A stretch of DNA of 64,000 bases from Nocardioides sp. GTDB lineage: Bacteria; Actinomycetota; Actinomycetes; Propionibacteriales; Nocardioidaceae. This document shows positions 51,097 through 60,095 of the stretch, piece after piece (within the stretch, counting starts at the first letter, position 1; every line of letters begins with the position of its first letter). The position numbers were made by a program, and so were the translations under genes. The notes under the pieces were generated by a model that was given only the letters and a program-made list of their open reading frames with translations, was not told the DNA's origin and did no database searches. The stretch is from assembly GCA_037045645.1 (NCBI GenBank), contig JBAOIH010000001.1, positions 124,001 through 188,000 on the forward strand, in the 5' to 3' direction.

Positions 51097-51756
51097 ATGG
51101 CGCACGACCACCACGACCACAAGCACGATCACGGGCAACGGCACGAACGGTTCGACGATGCGGCTCAAACCTGGGACGACGATCCCAGCCACGAGGCCCG
51201 ACAGCAGGTGGTGGCGGAACTGATCGCGCACACGGTCGACCTCACGCCGGAGACGAAGGCGCTCGACATCGGCGGCGGCACCGGGCGACTCAGCATCCTG
51301 TTGGCCGACCAGGTGGGCAGCGTGCTGATCACCGATCCCTCGGCTGGCATGGTAGCGGTGGCGGTGCAACGGATCGCCGAGTCCGGTGTGGCGGACAGAC
51401 TCCACGCACGCCAGGCCGACCTGACGCACGACCAACTCGACGAGACGTTCGACGTCGCGTGGAGCTCGCTGGCCTTCCACCACGTCCTCGACCTCGACGC
51501 GTTGCTTGCGAACGTCGCGGGTTCGCTGGTCAGTGGTGGCAGGCTCGCCATCGCCGACCTCGAGCGCGATCCGGACGGGGCCTTCCACGCTGACAAGGTC
51601 GACTTCGACGGACACCACGGCTTCGACCGGGCGGCACTGGCCGAGCAACTGCAGAGCGCAGGGTTCGAAGACGTACGGTTCGCCGACGCCACCTCGATCG
51701 AGAAGCAAGGCCGCGACTTCGGCGTCTTCTTGTGTACGGCGGTCAAGCGCGCCTAG
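51097..51756 (+). CDS. SAM-dependent methyltransferase with histidine-rich N terminus
   Basis: 219 residues. Class I methyltransferase: motif I 'ALDIGGGTGRLSILLAD', 'VLITDPSAGMVAVA', and 'FDVAWSSLAFHHVLDLDALL'. The first 17 residues (MAHDHHDHKHDHGQRHE) hold seven histidines, which suggests metal binding or metal sensing. The substrate is unknown; relatives methylate small molecules. Confidence 0.9.
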   Translation: MAHDHHDHKHDHGQRHERFDDAAQTWDDDPSHEARQQVVAELIAHTVDLTPETKALDIGGGTGRLSILLADQVGSVLITDPSAGMVAVAVQRIAESGVADRLHARQADLTHDQLDETFDVAWSSLAFHHVLDLDALLANVAGSLVSGGRLAIADLERDPDGAFHADKVDFDGHHGFDRAALAEQLQSAGFEDVRFADATSIEKQGRDFGVFLCTAVKRA

Positions 51757-51797
51757 ACGGCGCGATCAACAACGCCTTGCCGGAGACCCCCGTCTGA

Positions 51798-51929
51798 TCA
51801 CAAGTCGCGGTGCATGTCGTCAGCATGCGCGGTGTCGGGACTGCGACGCAGATTGATGATCGCGGCGACCAGGCCGCCCCAGATCACCAGCATCGCCAAC
51901 AACATCATGAAGATCGCGCTGGCACTCAT
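51798..51929 (-). CDS. Small subunit of NSS-family methionine/alanine importer (MetS-like)
   Basis: 43 residues: a single membrane helix 'SAIFMMLLAMLVIWGGLVAA' followed by a short polar tail INLRRSPDTAHADDMHRDL. The ATG overlaps the transporter stop (51926-51929), the normal arrangement of this two-gene system, in which the small protein is needed for transport. Easily missed because of its size. Confidence 0.85.
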   Translation of the reverse strand: MSASAIFMMLLAMLVIWGGLVAAIINLRRSPDTAHADDMHRDL

Positions 51930-53488
51930 CGCGCGGACTCCTCTCGCTCGTCGCGTCGATCCGTCGGTGCGGGATGGTCAAGGTCAGGGTCGGCCAGCGA
52001 GGTGGTCTCGCGCCACGGCGTGGGCGCGAGCAGGTAGCCCACCAGCGCGACCAACGCGGCCATGCCCCACCCGAAGGTGGCCAGCATCCAGGAGGGGTAG
52101 CCCTCGTACGGCGCCTTCACGTCGGTCCAGAAGGCCTGCCCGAGGACATACATCAGCGCGACCGGTGTGAGGAAACCAATCAGCACCTTCCACCAGGTGC
52201 CGATCGGGATCGACGAGTTGCGGTTGAGGTGATCGCTCAGCAGCGGCAGCGCGCGGATCGCCCAGGCCACGACGATCATCGAGACGACCGCGACCAGGAG
52301 GATGCCGAACTGGTTGATGAAGTGGTCGACGATGTCGAGGACGTAGATGCCACTGGTGCTGGAGAAGAAGACCAGACTCAAGATGGCGCACGGGACGGTG
52401 ACCACGAGGGTCGCGGCCACGCGGGACAGTTCGAGCTTGTCGCGCACCGCCGAGATCACGACTTCGAGGACCGAGATCAGTGACGTGAAGCCCGCCATCA
52501 CGAGCGAGGCGAAGAAGAGTACGCCGATCAGCGCGCCCAACGGCGCCTCGCTGATGATCGCTGGGAAGGCCACGAAGGCCAGGCCGATGCCGCCCGTGGC
52601 GACCTCGCTGACCTCGACGCCTTGGGCCTGCGCCATGAAGCCGAGGGCCGCGAAGACGCCGATACCGGCAAGCAGTTCGAAGCCGGAGTTCGAGAAGCCG
52701 ACGACCGCTGCCGAGCCGGGCATGTCGGTCTTCTTTCCGACATAGGAGGCGTACGTGATCATGATGCCGAAGCCGATCGAGAGCGAGAAGAAGATCTGGC
52801 CGAACGCCGCGCCCCACACACCGGGATCACCCAGTGACCCCCAGTTGGGGGTGAAGAAGGCATTCAGGCCGTCGATCGCGCCGGGCAGGAAGAGCGAATA
52901 GACCACCAGGAAGCCGAAGGCGACCACGAGCACCGGGATGAAGATGACCGACGTCGCGCCGACGCCCTTCTGTACGCCCAGCGCCATCACGACCACGAGT
53001 GCGGCCCAGACCAGGATCAGCGGGATCAGCACTCCCCAGACGACCTCCATCTGCAGCCCGGGGTCCCCGGCCTTGAGGTATTCGCCGAAGAAGAACCCGT
53101 CGGGCTTGTCGCCCCACTTCTTGCTGACCGAGAAGATCGTGTAGCTCACTGCCCACGCAATGACGGCGGCGTAATAGACCGCGATCATGAAACAGATCGC
53201 GACCTGCCACCAGCCGAGCGTCTCCGTCGCGCGGTTGAGCCGTGCGAAGGACAGCGGTGCCGATCCGCGAAAGCGGTGCCCGATGGCGTAGTCGAGCAGC
53301 AGGAACGGGATGCCTGCGGTCAGCAGTGCGACGAGATAGGGCAGCATGAACGCGCCGCCGCCGTGCTCGTACGCGACGTAGGGGAAACGCCAGATGTTGC
53401 CCAGCCCGACGGCAGAGCCGATCGCAGCCAGGATGAAGACTCGGCGCGAGGTGAACGCCCCGCGATTGTCGGCTTCCACGGAACTCAT
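51926..53488 (-). CDS. Sodium-dependent neurotransmitter-symporter family transporter (MetP-like)
   Basis: 520 residues from ATG 53488 with GGGAG 5 bases upstream. The first helix holds the sodium/substrate motif 'AAIGSAVGLGNIWRFPYVAY', then GGGAFMLPYL; about 12 membrane helices in total. Expected to import methionine, alanine or another neutral amino acid with Na+. Coupled to the MetS-like gene. The divergent border to PIG-L is short. Confidence 0.93.
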   Translation of the reverse strand: MSSVEADNRGAFTSRRVFILAAIGSAVGLGNIWRFPYVAYEHGGGAFMLPYLVALLTAGIPFLLLDYAIGHRFRGSAPLSFARLNRATETLGWWQVAICFMIAVYYAAVIAWAVSYTIFSVSKKWGDKPDGFFFGEYLKAGDPGLQMEVVWGVLIPLILVWAALVVVMALGVQKGVGATSVIFIPVLVVAFGFLVVYSLFLPGAIDGLNAFFTPNWGSLGDPGVWGAAFGQIFFSLSIGFGIMITYASYVGKKTDMPGSAAVVGFSNSGFELLAGIGVFAALGFMAQAQGVEVSEVATGGIGLAFVAFPAIISEAPLGALIGVLFFASLVMAGFTSLISVLEVVISAVRDKLELSRVAATLVVTVPCAILSLVFFSSTSGIYVLDIVDHFINQFGILLVAVVSMIVVAWAIRALPLLSDHLNRNSSIPIGTWWKVLIGFLTPVALMYVLGQAFWTDVKAPYEGYPSWMLATFGWGMAALVALVGYLLAPTPWRETTSLADPDLDHPAPTDRRDEREESAR

Positions 53489-53548
53489 CGGCACTCCCTC
53501 GCCCGGACGATAAAGAGTCCATACTGCCCTACTTTGTCGTGACGCGGG

Positions 53549-54283
53549 TCACCGGACGCGGGTGAACCACTCCGTGCCGAGCACGAGCGTGGAGAAGGGG
53601 CGTGGCAGACGAGCCAGGAGCCCCACCGTCCGGACCGATGCGCCGGTCGCCTGTGACGCATGCGCTCTCAGCGCGCGCTGCTTGTGTCGGACCTGCCTGC
53701 GCACGTCGATGCGATGAGTGATCCGGCTGTGCTCGGTGAAGGCGGAGGCGAAGCCATCCGCGGGGACGAGTCGGCGTACTCCTGGGACGAAGCCGAGGAT
53801 CTTCGCCAGCCGCAGCAGCAGCCGTCGATCGATCGTCGCTTCGAAGACGGCGGGTGTGCCGGCGAGATCTGCGGCGAGAGCGCCGGTGCGGTGGACCTGA
53901 AGGTGGTCGGGATGCCCGTAGCCTCCGTGGCTGTCGTACGTCAGCAGGATGTCAGCCTGCTCCTCGCGCAGTACGTCCGCCAGGCGTGCGCTGATCTCAG
54001 TAGGCGAGGCGTCGCAGAATCGTGCAGCCCTCGCCTGAAGATCGGGAGACGCATCACCTCGCAGACCCGAGTCCGCGTACCCCAGACGCACCACTCGTGC
54101 GACGCCCAACGCCCTGGCCGCGCGCTCGAGTTCGCCGCGGCGGGTCTCTCCGAGGGCACCGGGCTCGGCCGACAATCCCGCTTCGCCATCCGTGGCGACC
54201 ACCAGCACGACACGCAGTCCGTCGGCCGACGCCTTGGCCAGGGTGCCACCTGTCAGCAGGGATTCGTCGTCTGGATGGACGTC
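53549..54283 (-). pseudogene. PIG-L/LmbE-type deacetylase, N terminus truncated at a junction
   Basis: About 240 residues. The Zn-binding motif VHPDDES (normally (A/P)HPDDE) opens the homologous region, followed by 'LLTGGTLAKASADGLRVVLV', VATDGEAG and HGGYGHPDHLQVH. In frame upstream there is no start codon before a stop near 54310, and a foreign deacetylase sequence abuts from the other strand. GTG 54208 could start a shortened protein without the first metal motif, so activity is unlikely. Either a deletion or an assembly join removed the 5' end. Confidence 0.7.
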
Positions 54284-54612
54284 GCCCGTCGTTCTATCGC
54301 CCGCCCTATGGAATCACCACGGTCGCGGCTCGACGAGCCGCTCGCGACGTCGGCCTTCGTACGATGTTGTGGTCTGCCTGGGGACGCGACTGGTCGCGTT
54401 TCGCGACCCCCGGCACCATCGACGCCATGGTGCGGCGCACCCTTCGCCCCGGTGGGACGGTGCTGCTGCACGACGCCGACACCTACAGCGCACCCGGTTC
54501 CTGGCGGCGCACCTACGCCGCCACCGAGCGTCTGCTGGAGCGTTGGGGCCAGGCCGGCGTCGAGGTCGGCACCGTCACCGCACACGAGAGCACTCGAGCC
54601 AGGATCGCCTGA
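54271..54612 (+). pseudogene. Polysaccharide deacetylase (NodB fold), 3' remnant
   Basis: Only the C-terminal third is left: 'GRRPSFYRPPYGITT', 'TMLWSAWGRDWSRF', and 'RPGGTVLLHDADTYSAPGSW', the late NodB motifs with the catalytic histidine. The N-terminal TFDDG and H(S/T)xxH metal motifs are missing. Its left edge meets the truncated 5' end of the PIG-L gene. It overlaps the next start by one base (TGATG). Confidence 0.72.
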
Positions 54613-55532
54613 TGGCCGGCTCGACCACCCCCGACGCGGGCCGCGCCTGGTGGTGGCGAATGTGGGCGCTCGTGGGCGTCTTCTGGGCGGTGGCATTGCT
54701 CAGGTCCCGTCACGTCGGCATCCCCGTCCGCGACCCACACGGTGCCTATCTGTGGGGCCGATTGGGGCTGGACATAGCAGTCGTGGTCGCTTTCGCCGTG
54801 GTGGTGGCGGCGGTGTCGGCCCGGCGTACGGGATCACCGTGGAGGCAGACCCTGCGAGCACGGTGGACTCGTGAGCGGATCGCGTACGCGGCCAGTGCGC
54901 TGCTGGCCTATCAACTGACCTACCTGGCCTATCACAACCTCAAGAGCTGGGACGTGCTCAACGCCCCTCGTGATGAACTGCTGCTGCGCTGGGATCGCTG
55001 GTTGTTCTTCGGCCACAGCCCCTACCTGCTGCTGCACGACCTGCTCGGCGTGCATACCTCGATGTTCGTGCTGACCTTCCTCTACGAGGCGTTCAGCACC
55101 CTGCTGATCGTCGGCGTGTGCGCCGCCGTCGCGGTATCGCCCGACATCCGCCGCGGGCATGTATTCGTCGTGTCCGGCATCAACGTGTGGATCCTCGGGG
55201 TGGCTTGCTATTACCTGATTCCGTCGCTGGGTCCGTTCTGGTCCGCGCCGGAGGAGTTCCGCGGAATGGCGCCCACGGTGGTGCAACGCACCCAGGTGCT
55301 GTATCTGGAGCAGCGGGCCCAGTGGCTGGGGGTCTGGTTGGTGGATCCGCGCGGCGATTTCGACGGGCCGCGGTGGCTATCGCCCGGCCGGTGGCGGGGC
55401 TGGCAGCAGAACCCGCAGAGCGCCGGCGCGTACGTCCACCCGAGCCGGCTGCCGGCCAGCATCCGGCAGTCGCCCCAACGGCTCCCCGTCGCCGCCGATG
55501 TCGAGGGCGGGGCGGCCCGTGAACTCGACTGA
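54612..55532 (+). CDS. PAP2-superfamily membrane protein, C terminus replaced
   Basis: 306 residues from ATG 54612. Five or six hydrophobic segments, then 'ACYYLIPSLGPFWSAPEEF' and 'QWLGVWLVDPRGDF', typical of the phosphatidic acid phosphatase/inositol-phosphoceramide synthase-like group. The next expected part, with the SLHV-type catalytic histidine, is absent. From about 55365 the frame runs antisense through the 3' end of the lipid-kinase gene. A deletion joined the two genes tail to tail; the product is probably inactive. Confidence 0.7.
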   Translation: MAGSTTPDAGRAWWWRMWALVGVFWAVALLRSRHVGIPVRDPHGAYLWGRLGLDIAVVVAFAVVVAAVSARRTGSPWRQTLRARWTRERIAYAASALLAYQLTYLAYHNLKSWDVLNAPRDELLLRWDRWLFFGHSPYLLLHDLLGVHTSMFVLTFLYEAFSTLLIVGVCAAVAVSPDIRRGHVFVVSGINVWILGVACYYLIPSLGPFWSAPEEFRGMAPTVVQRTQVLYLEQRAQWLGVWLVDPRGDFDGPRWLSPGRWRGWQQNPQSAGAYVHPSRLPASIRQSPQRLPVAADVEGGAARELD

Positions 55533-56330
55533 GGTCCCGCGCAGGACGTGCACCTCCGGCAGCCGCACGTGGGATCCGTCGTACACCTTGGGGAGCGACC
55601 GGATCAGTGCGCGCCGCGACGCCGCCTCGATCACGACCACGTCGAGCAGGCCGTCGCTTACCGAGGCACTGGGCGCGATCCTCATGCCGGAGCCGTAGTA
55701 GGCGGAGTTGGCGACGACCACGTTGGCCGCGGTGTAGTCGTACCGCTCGCCGTCGATGACGAGCCGCAGGTCGAGGGGGCGGTAGGTGGCCAGGGCGTGG
55801 ACTGCTGCGTACGGGTACTGGGCGCGCCGAGGCAGGCGTCGTACCTTGTCGACGATGCGTCCCGCGACGGCGTCGACGCCGCAATAAACCGAGCCGGCTA
55901 CGACGTGCTCACGCCCGTCGAGGTGCAGGCCCAGGAGGTCGATCGGCGCCGACGGTGCCTGCAGCAACACGTCGGCGACCGCGGCCGGTGAGGTGGGCAG
56001 GCCGAGCATCCGCGCGAAGTCGTTGCCACGTCCGGCGGGGACGATGCCGAGGGTGCCGTCGAGGGCGGCTACTCGCCCGGCGATCGACGACAGCATGCCG
56101 TCCCCGCCGACTGCGACCACGACATCGCCTCGGTCGACCGCATCCTCGACGAGACCGCGAGACTCGCGCGGACCGGGGGAGTACGTCACGTCGACCCGCG
56201 CGCCGGCCTCGCGCAGGATGCGGGCGACCGGCACGACCGCGCCCGGTGCGGCGCCGCCACCCGAGAGCGGGTTGACCAGGAACGCGTACGACCTCACGGT
56301 GCGCGCGCCGCGCTCGTCTCCGTCGCTCAC
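55377..56330 (-). CDS. Diacylglycerol/lipid kinase family protein
   Basis: 317 residues from GTG 56330, which overlaps the upstream stop (GTGA). The catalytic-domain signature is VNPLSGGG at the start, VVAVGGDGMLSS (GGDG) and 'VPAGRGNDFARMLGLP'. The C-terminal domain has 'VVVANSAYYGSGMRIAP' and 'PALDIGGDGEPLG'. ATP-dependent phosphorylation of diacylglycerol or a related lipid is expected. The last residues (LLPAPPPAGR) may be altered by the junction noted for the PAP2 gene. Coupled to the FAD oxidase gene. Confidence 0.9.
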   Translation of the reverse strand: MSDGDERGARTVRSYAFLVNPLSGGGAAPGAVVPVARILREAGARVDVTYSPGPRESRGLVEDAVDRGDVVVAVGGDGMLSSIAGRVAALDGTLGIVPAGRGNDFARMLGLPTSPAAVADVLLQAPSAPIDLLGLHLDGREHVVAGSVYCGVDAVAGRIVDKVRRLPRRAQYPYAAVHALATYRPLDLRLVIDGERYDYTAANVVVANSAYYGSGMRIAPSASVSDGLLDVVVIEAASRRALIRSLPKVYDGSHVRLPEVHVLRGTSVEFTGRPALDIGGDGEPLGRLPDAGRQPARVDVRAGALRVLLPAPPPAGR

Positions 56331-57868
56331 GGGATCAACACACCGGGATTGAGTACGCCCGCCGGGTCGACCGCCGCCTTCAATGCGCGCAGCATCGCCA
56401 CCCCGACGGGTCCGATCTCCTGCGCCAGCCAGGGACGGTGATCTGTGCCCACGGCGTGGTGGTGGGTGATCGTGGCGCCGTGCTCCATCAGCACGTCGTT
56501 GACCTTCGCTTTGGCCTGCTCCCACTGCGTCAGTGGGTCGTCACCTTGGCGAGCCGCGATCGTGAAGTAGAGCGAGCACCCGGTCTCGTACACGTGCGAG
56601 ATGTGGCACAGCACGAGTGTGCCCTCGCCCAAGGAGGTCTCCAGGCAGGCACGGACCGCCAGATAGACCTCGTCGCGACGCGACCAGAACGTGGCGGTCT
56701 CTAAGGTCTCCACGAGCACCCCGACGTCGAGCAGCGAGTCGCGCAGGTAGGGCGCATGGAAGCGGCCGTGCTTCCAGCCCGCGGCGCGTTCGGGTCCGAG
56801 GCAGGTGCCACCGGCGTCCGTCAGCAGGGCAGCCAACGCGTCCTGCGTGATCGTGCCTTCGTGTCCCACGATCATCAGACAGCCGGTCACACTCTCGCCG
56901 CCGATGTCGCTCTGGCTGGCCAGGTTGACCATCGTCTCGGGCTCGTCGGAGAGCCGGAAGACGGTCGGCAGCAGACCAGCCTGCGCCGCCCGGCGCATCG
57001 CGTCGGATCCCTCGGAGAAGCTCGGGAAGGTCCAGGCGTCGTACGACTCCTCGGTCGCGAGCGACCGAATCCGTACCGTCACCTCGGTAATGACGCCGAG
57101 CGTGCCCTCGGAGCCGAGCACGACCTCGCGCAGATCCGGACCGGCGGCGTTCGCCGGCGACGTCCCGAGTGCCAGATCGCCGATCGGGGTCGCGACCCGC
57201 AGGCCCACCACCATGTCGTCGAAACGTCCGAATCCCGCCGAAGCCTGCCCGCTCGATCGGGTCGCGGCGAAGCCGCCGATCGAGGCATGTTCGAACGACT
57301 GCGGGAAGTGCCCCAGGGTGAATCCGTGCTGCGCCAACGCGACTTCCGCATCCGGCGCGCGCATGCCGGGCTGGAGTGTCGCGGTCATCGAGATCGAGTC
57401 GACGTCCAGGAGTCGGTCGAGCCTCATCAGGTCGAGGGAGACGAGTCCGGCGAAGCCGTCCCGACGCGCGGCCAGGCCGCCAGTGACGCAGGTGCCGCCA
57501 CCGAACGGCACCACCGCGACGTGGTGCGCCACGGCCCAGGCGAGCACCGTGGTCACCTGAGCGTGGGAGGCGGGGCGCAGCACCGCGTCCGGTGCATCGC
57601 ACAGATCGCCCGCGCGCGCACGCAGCAGGTCGGGGGTGGACTTCCCGCGAGTACGCAGGCGTCGGGTCTCGTCGTCGGTCATGACCTCGATGCCTGCCGC
57701 GCGCAACTCGTCTAGTGGCAGCTCGTGAGCGACAGGCAGGGTGGCAGCCGACGAGGCCGGGGTGTCGCGTACGCCCACGAAGGCGTCCACGAGTGCGCGG
57801 GTGGCCTCGGGCAGAGCCTCGGCCTTGGCGGGATCGCCCCAGCGTTGCGGGTGCATCTCAATCGTCAT
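56327..57868 (-). CDS. FAD-linked oxidase, alkyl-DHAP synthase-like
   Basis: 513 residues from ATG 57868. PCMH-type FAD domain: 'VVPFGGGTCVTGGLAARRDG', 'ASIGGFAATRSSGQASAGFG' and 'LGSEGTLGVITEVTVRI'. The C-terminal part has 'CHISHVYETGCSLYFTI' and HHHAVGTDHRPW, as in alkyldihydroxyacetone-phosphate synthases and D-lactate dehydrogenases. The opening EMHPQRWGDPAKA is like AGPS-type proteins. It diverges from the tetR-glpD genes and is coupled to a lipid kinase, which favours a glycerolipid role. Confidence 0.9.
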   Translation of the reverse strand: MTIEMHPQRWGDPAKAEALPEATRALVDAFVGVRDTPASSAATLPVAHELPLDELRAAGIEVMTDDETRRLRTRGKSTPDLLRARAGDLCDAPDAVLRPASHAQVTTVLAWAVAHHVAVVPFGGGTCVTGGLAARRDGFAGLVSLDLMRLDRLLDVDSISMTATLQPGMRAPDAEVALAQHGFTLGHFPQSFEHASIGGFAATRSSGQASAGFGRFDDMVVGLRVATPIGDLALGTSPANAAGPDLREVVLGSEGTLGVITEVTVRIRSLATEESYDAWTFPSFSEGSDAMRRAAQAGLLPTVFRLSDEPETMVNLASQSDIGGESVTGCLMIVGHEGTITQDALAALLTDAGGTCLGPERAAGWKHGRFHAPYLRDSLLDVGVLVETLETATFWSRRDEVYLAVRACLETSLGEGTLVLCHISHVYETGCSLYFTIAARQGDDPLTQWEQAKAKVNDVLMEHGATITHHHAVGTDHRPWLAQEIGPVGVAMLRALKAAVDPAGVLNPGVLIP

Positions 57869-57870
57869 GG

Positions 57871-57886
57871 GATACAGTGTGACACA
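57871..57886 (+). promoter_or_regulatory. Divergent promoter/operator between the FAD oxidase and TetR
   Basis: Only 17 bases separate the two start codons. GTGTGACAC (57877-57885) is a 9-base palindrome centred on 57881, a likely TetR operator. TACAGT (57873-57878) could be a -10 box, which would put transcription at or near the tetR ATG and make the mRNA leaderless. Confidence 0.5.
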
Positions 57887-58488
57887 TGGCGTCACTTCGT
57901 AACATCGAGTCGGCCGAGCGCACCACGGCCGACCGACTTCTCGACGCGGCCCGGGAGTCGATCCTCACGGTCGGCTGGAAGCGCGCGACCGTCACCGACG
58001 TGGCCCGTCGCGCAGGGGTCTCCCGGATGACCGTCTATCGGACCTATCCCGACATGCCCAGCCTCTTCGGTGACCTGATGACCCGCGAATGGGCCCAGGT
58101 CGGACAGCGGGTGATCGGAGTCGAGGACGAGTCGTTGCCCTGGCCCGAACGGATCGCGGTCGGAGTCGTCGATGCGGTGCGGATCTTTCGCGAGGACGGG
58201 CTCTTCACGCGCATCCTCGACGTCGATCCTGAACTGGTGCTGCCCTATCTACTCGATCGCCGGGGTCGCTCCCAAGACCTCCTGCTGGAGTTCCTGACCG
58301 CGCGGATCAAGCAGGGCCAGGCCGCCCAGGGAGTGCGCAGCGGCAAGCCGGTCGTACTCGCGCGGGCGCTGATCCTCGCGGTGCACGGGTTCGTGCTGTC
58401 CGCGCACACCATGGTCGACGACGACGTCTCCCAAGCGCGCCTCGATCGCGAACTGCGCGAGTTCGTCAGCAGGTATCTCGCGCCATGA
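57886..58488 (+). CDS. TetR-family transcriptional regulator
   Basis: 200 residues. The N-terminal HTH is 'ATVTDVARRAGVSRMTVYRT' with YPDMPSLFGDLM following; the C-terminal ligand domain is hydrophobic and helical. It diverges from the FAD oxidase and overlaps glpD by ATGA (58485-58488), so it probably controls both directions. The ligand is unknown; the context points to glycerolipid or acyl-CoA signals. Confidence 0.93.
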   Translation: MASLRNIESAERTTADRLLDAARESILTVGWKRATVTDVARRAGVSRMTVYRTYPDMPSLFGDLMTREWAQVGQRVIGVEDESLPWPERIAVGVVDAVRIFREDGLFTRILDVDPELVLPYLLDRRGRSQDLLLEFLTARIKQGQAAQGVRSGKPVVLARALILAVHGFVLSAHTMVDDDVSQARLDRELREFVSRYLAP

Positions 58489-59999
58489 CCATCCGAGCGG
58501 GATTGCACGAGATTCCCACGCACGTCGATGTCGTGGTGGTCGGTCTCGGCATCACGGGCGCCGGTGTGGCCCTCGATGCGGCCGCACGCGGACTCAGCGT
58601 GCTGGCCGTCGACGCGCACGATCTGGCGTACGGCACCTCGCGCTGGTCGAGCAAACTCGTCCACGGGGGGCTGCGCTATCTCGCGTCCGGGCAGGTCGCG
58701 ATCGCCAGGGAGAGTGCGATCGAACGCGGCATCCTGATGGAGACCACCGCACCTCATCTGACGCGGGCGATGCCGTGGCTGCTGCCCCTGATGTCGAGTG
58801 TCACGCCTGCCCAGGCGGCGCTGGCCCAGGTCGGCTTCCGAGCAGGCGATGCGTTGCGGATATCCGCCGGCACGCATCGCGACACCTTGCCCGCTCCGCG
58901 CAAGATCGGGCGTACCGAAGCCCTCGCCTTGGCGCCCGCGCTGCGATCCGCGGGCCTGCGCGGCGGTCTGATCACCTGGGACGGCCAACTCGAGGACGAC
59001 GCGCGACTGGTCACCTGTGTCGCGCGGACCGCCGTGGCGCACGGCGCGTTCGTACGCACGCGGGCGCGGGTCCTGTCCGCGACGGCGACGGCCGCCAGAA
59101 TGCGCGATGAACTCACCGGCGAGTCGGTCGAGGTAGCCGCGCGGGCGGTGATCAACGCGACCGGGGTCTGGGCCGGAGACCTGGTCGACGAGGTCAAACT
59201 GCGCCCGAGTCGCGGCACCCATGTCGTGCTACGCACCGAGGCGATCCCTGGGCTGAGGTCGGTACTCACCGTGCCGTTGCCGGGCAGCACGAGTCGCTAT
59301 GTCTTCGCGATGCCACAGCCCGAGGGCCTGATCTATCTGGGCCTCACCGACGAACCCGTCGACGGACCCGTGCCCGACGTGCCCGAACCCACCGAGAGCG
59401 AGATCGGCTTCCTGCTCGATGTGGTGGGAGCCGCCCTGGAGCGGCCGTTGCGTCGCAGTGATGTCGTGGGTGCGTACGCCGGGCTCCGGCCGCTGCTCGA
59501 AGCGGACGGTTCGACCGCGGACCTCTCGCGCGAGCACGCGGTGCTCACCTCGGCGTCAGGTGTGATCACGGTGGTCGGCGGCAAGCTCACCACCTATCGC
59601 AAGATGGCCGAGGACGCGCTCGACGCCACCGAGTTGACCCGCGAGCCCTGCCGGACTCGGGAGCTCCCCCTGTTGGGAGCCGCCTCGCGTGCGGAGCTGG
59701 CCGCGCTGGAGGAGCCTGCTCGGCTGGTCCGGCGCTTCGGGACCGAGGCCCGGACGGTGCTCGACAACGCGGTGAGCAGGACTGGACTCTCGGAGGCTGA
59801 ACTGGCCGCGTCGGGACCCGGTGGTGTCACCCTCGCCGAGCTGATCTTCGGGCTGACTCATGAGGGCGCCCACGACGTCGACGACCTCCTCGACCGGCGT
59901 ACGAGGGTCGGTCTGGTGCCTGCCGATCGTGCGGCTGCTCTGCCGCTGGCACGCCGTGCGCTGGACCTCGTACGCCGAAATGTGGTGGTCGCCCCTTAA
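58485..59999 (+). CDS. glpD: FAD-dependent glycerol-3-phosphate dehydrogenase
   Basis: 504 residues. FAD motif VVVGLGITGAGVALDAA near residue 18, the GlpD signature 'YGTSRWSSKLVHGGLRYL', and 'SGVITVVGGKLTTYRKMAED' near residue 365 are intact. The C-terminal helical domain is also present (RFGTEA... to NVVVAP). It oxidises glycerol-3-phosphate to dihydroxyacetone phosphate at the membrane. DHAP is the precursor of ether lipids, which fits the alkyl-DHAP synthase-like gene nearby. Confidence 0.95.
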   Translation: MTIRAGLHEIPTHVDVVVVGLGITGAGVALDAAARGLSVLAVDAHDLAYGTSRWSSKLVHGGLRYLASGQVAIARESAIERGILMETTAPHLTRAMPWLLPLMSSVTPAQAALAQVGFRAGDALRISAGTHRDTLPAPRKIGRTEALALAPALRSAGLRGGLITWDGQLEDDARLVTCVARTAVAHGAFVRTRARVLSATATAARMRDELTGESVEVAARAVINATGVWAGDLVDEVKLRPSRGTHVVLRTEAIPGLRSVLTVPLPGSTSRYVFAMPQPEGLIYLGLTDEPVDGPVPDVPEPTESEIGFLLDVVGAALERPLRRSDVVGAYAGLRPLLEADGSTADLSREHAVLTSASGVITVVGGKLTTYRKMAEDALDATELTREPCRTRELPLLGAASRAELAALEEPARLVRRFGTEARTVLDNAVSRTGLSEAELAASGPGGVTLAELIFGLTHEGAHDVDDLLDRRTRVGLVPADRAAALPLARRALDLVRRNVVVAP

Positions 60000-60095
60000 C
60001 GGAGGCAGACACCGGTGAGCGGCTTGTGCCACATTCGCTGGACGCGACCCTGCGCCGCGTCGATCATATTCACGACCAGCGAAGGGGAGCTCCCG

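Noticed and set aside
55365..55532. A genuine new C-terminal domain on the PAP2-like protein
   Set aside because: These residues are the exact antisense of the lipid-kinase coding end, and the catalytic PAP2 part is missing.
59853..59868. CTCATGAGG-like sequence as another regulon site
   Set aside because: Only the core matches, the flanks are GC-rich and it lies deep inside glpD.
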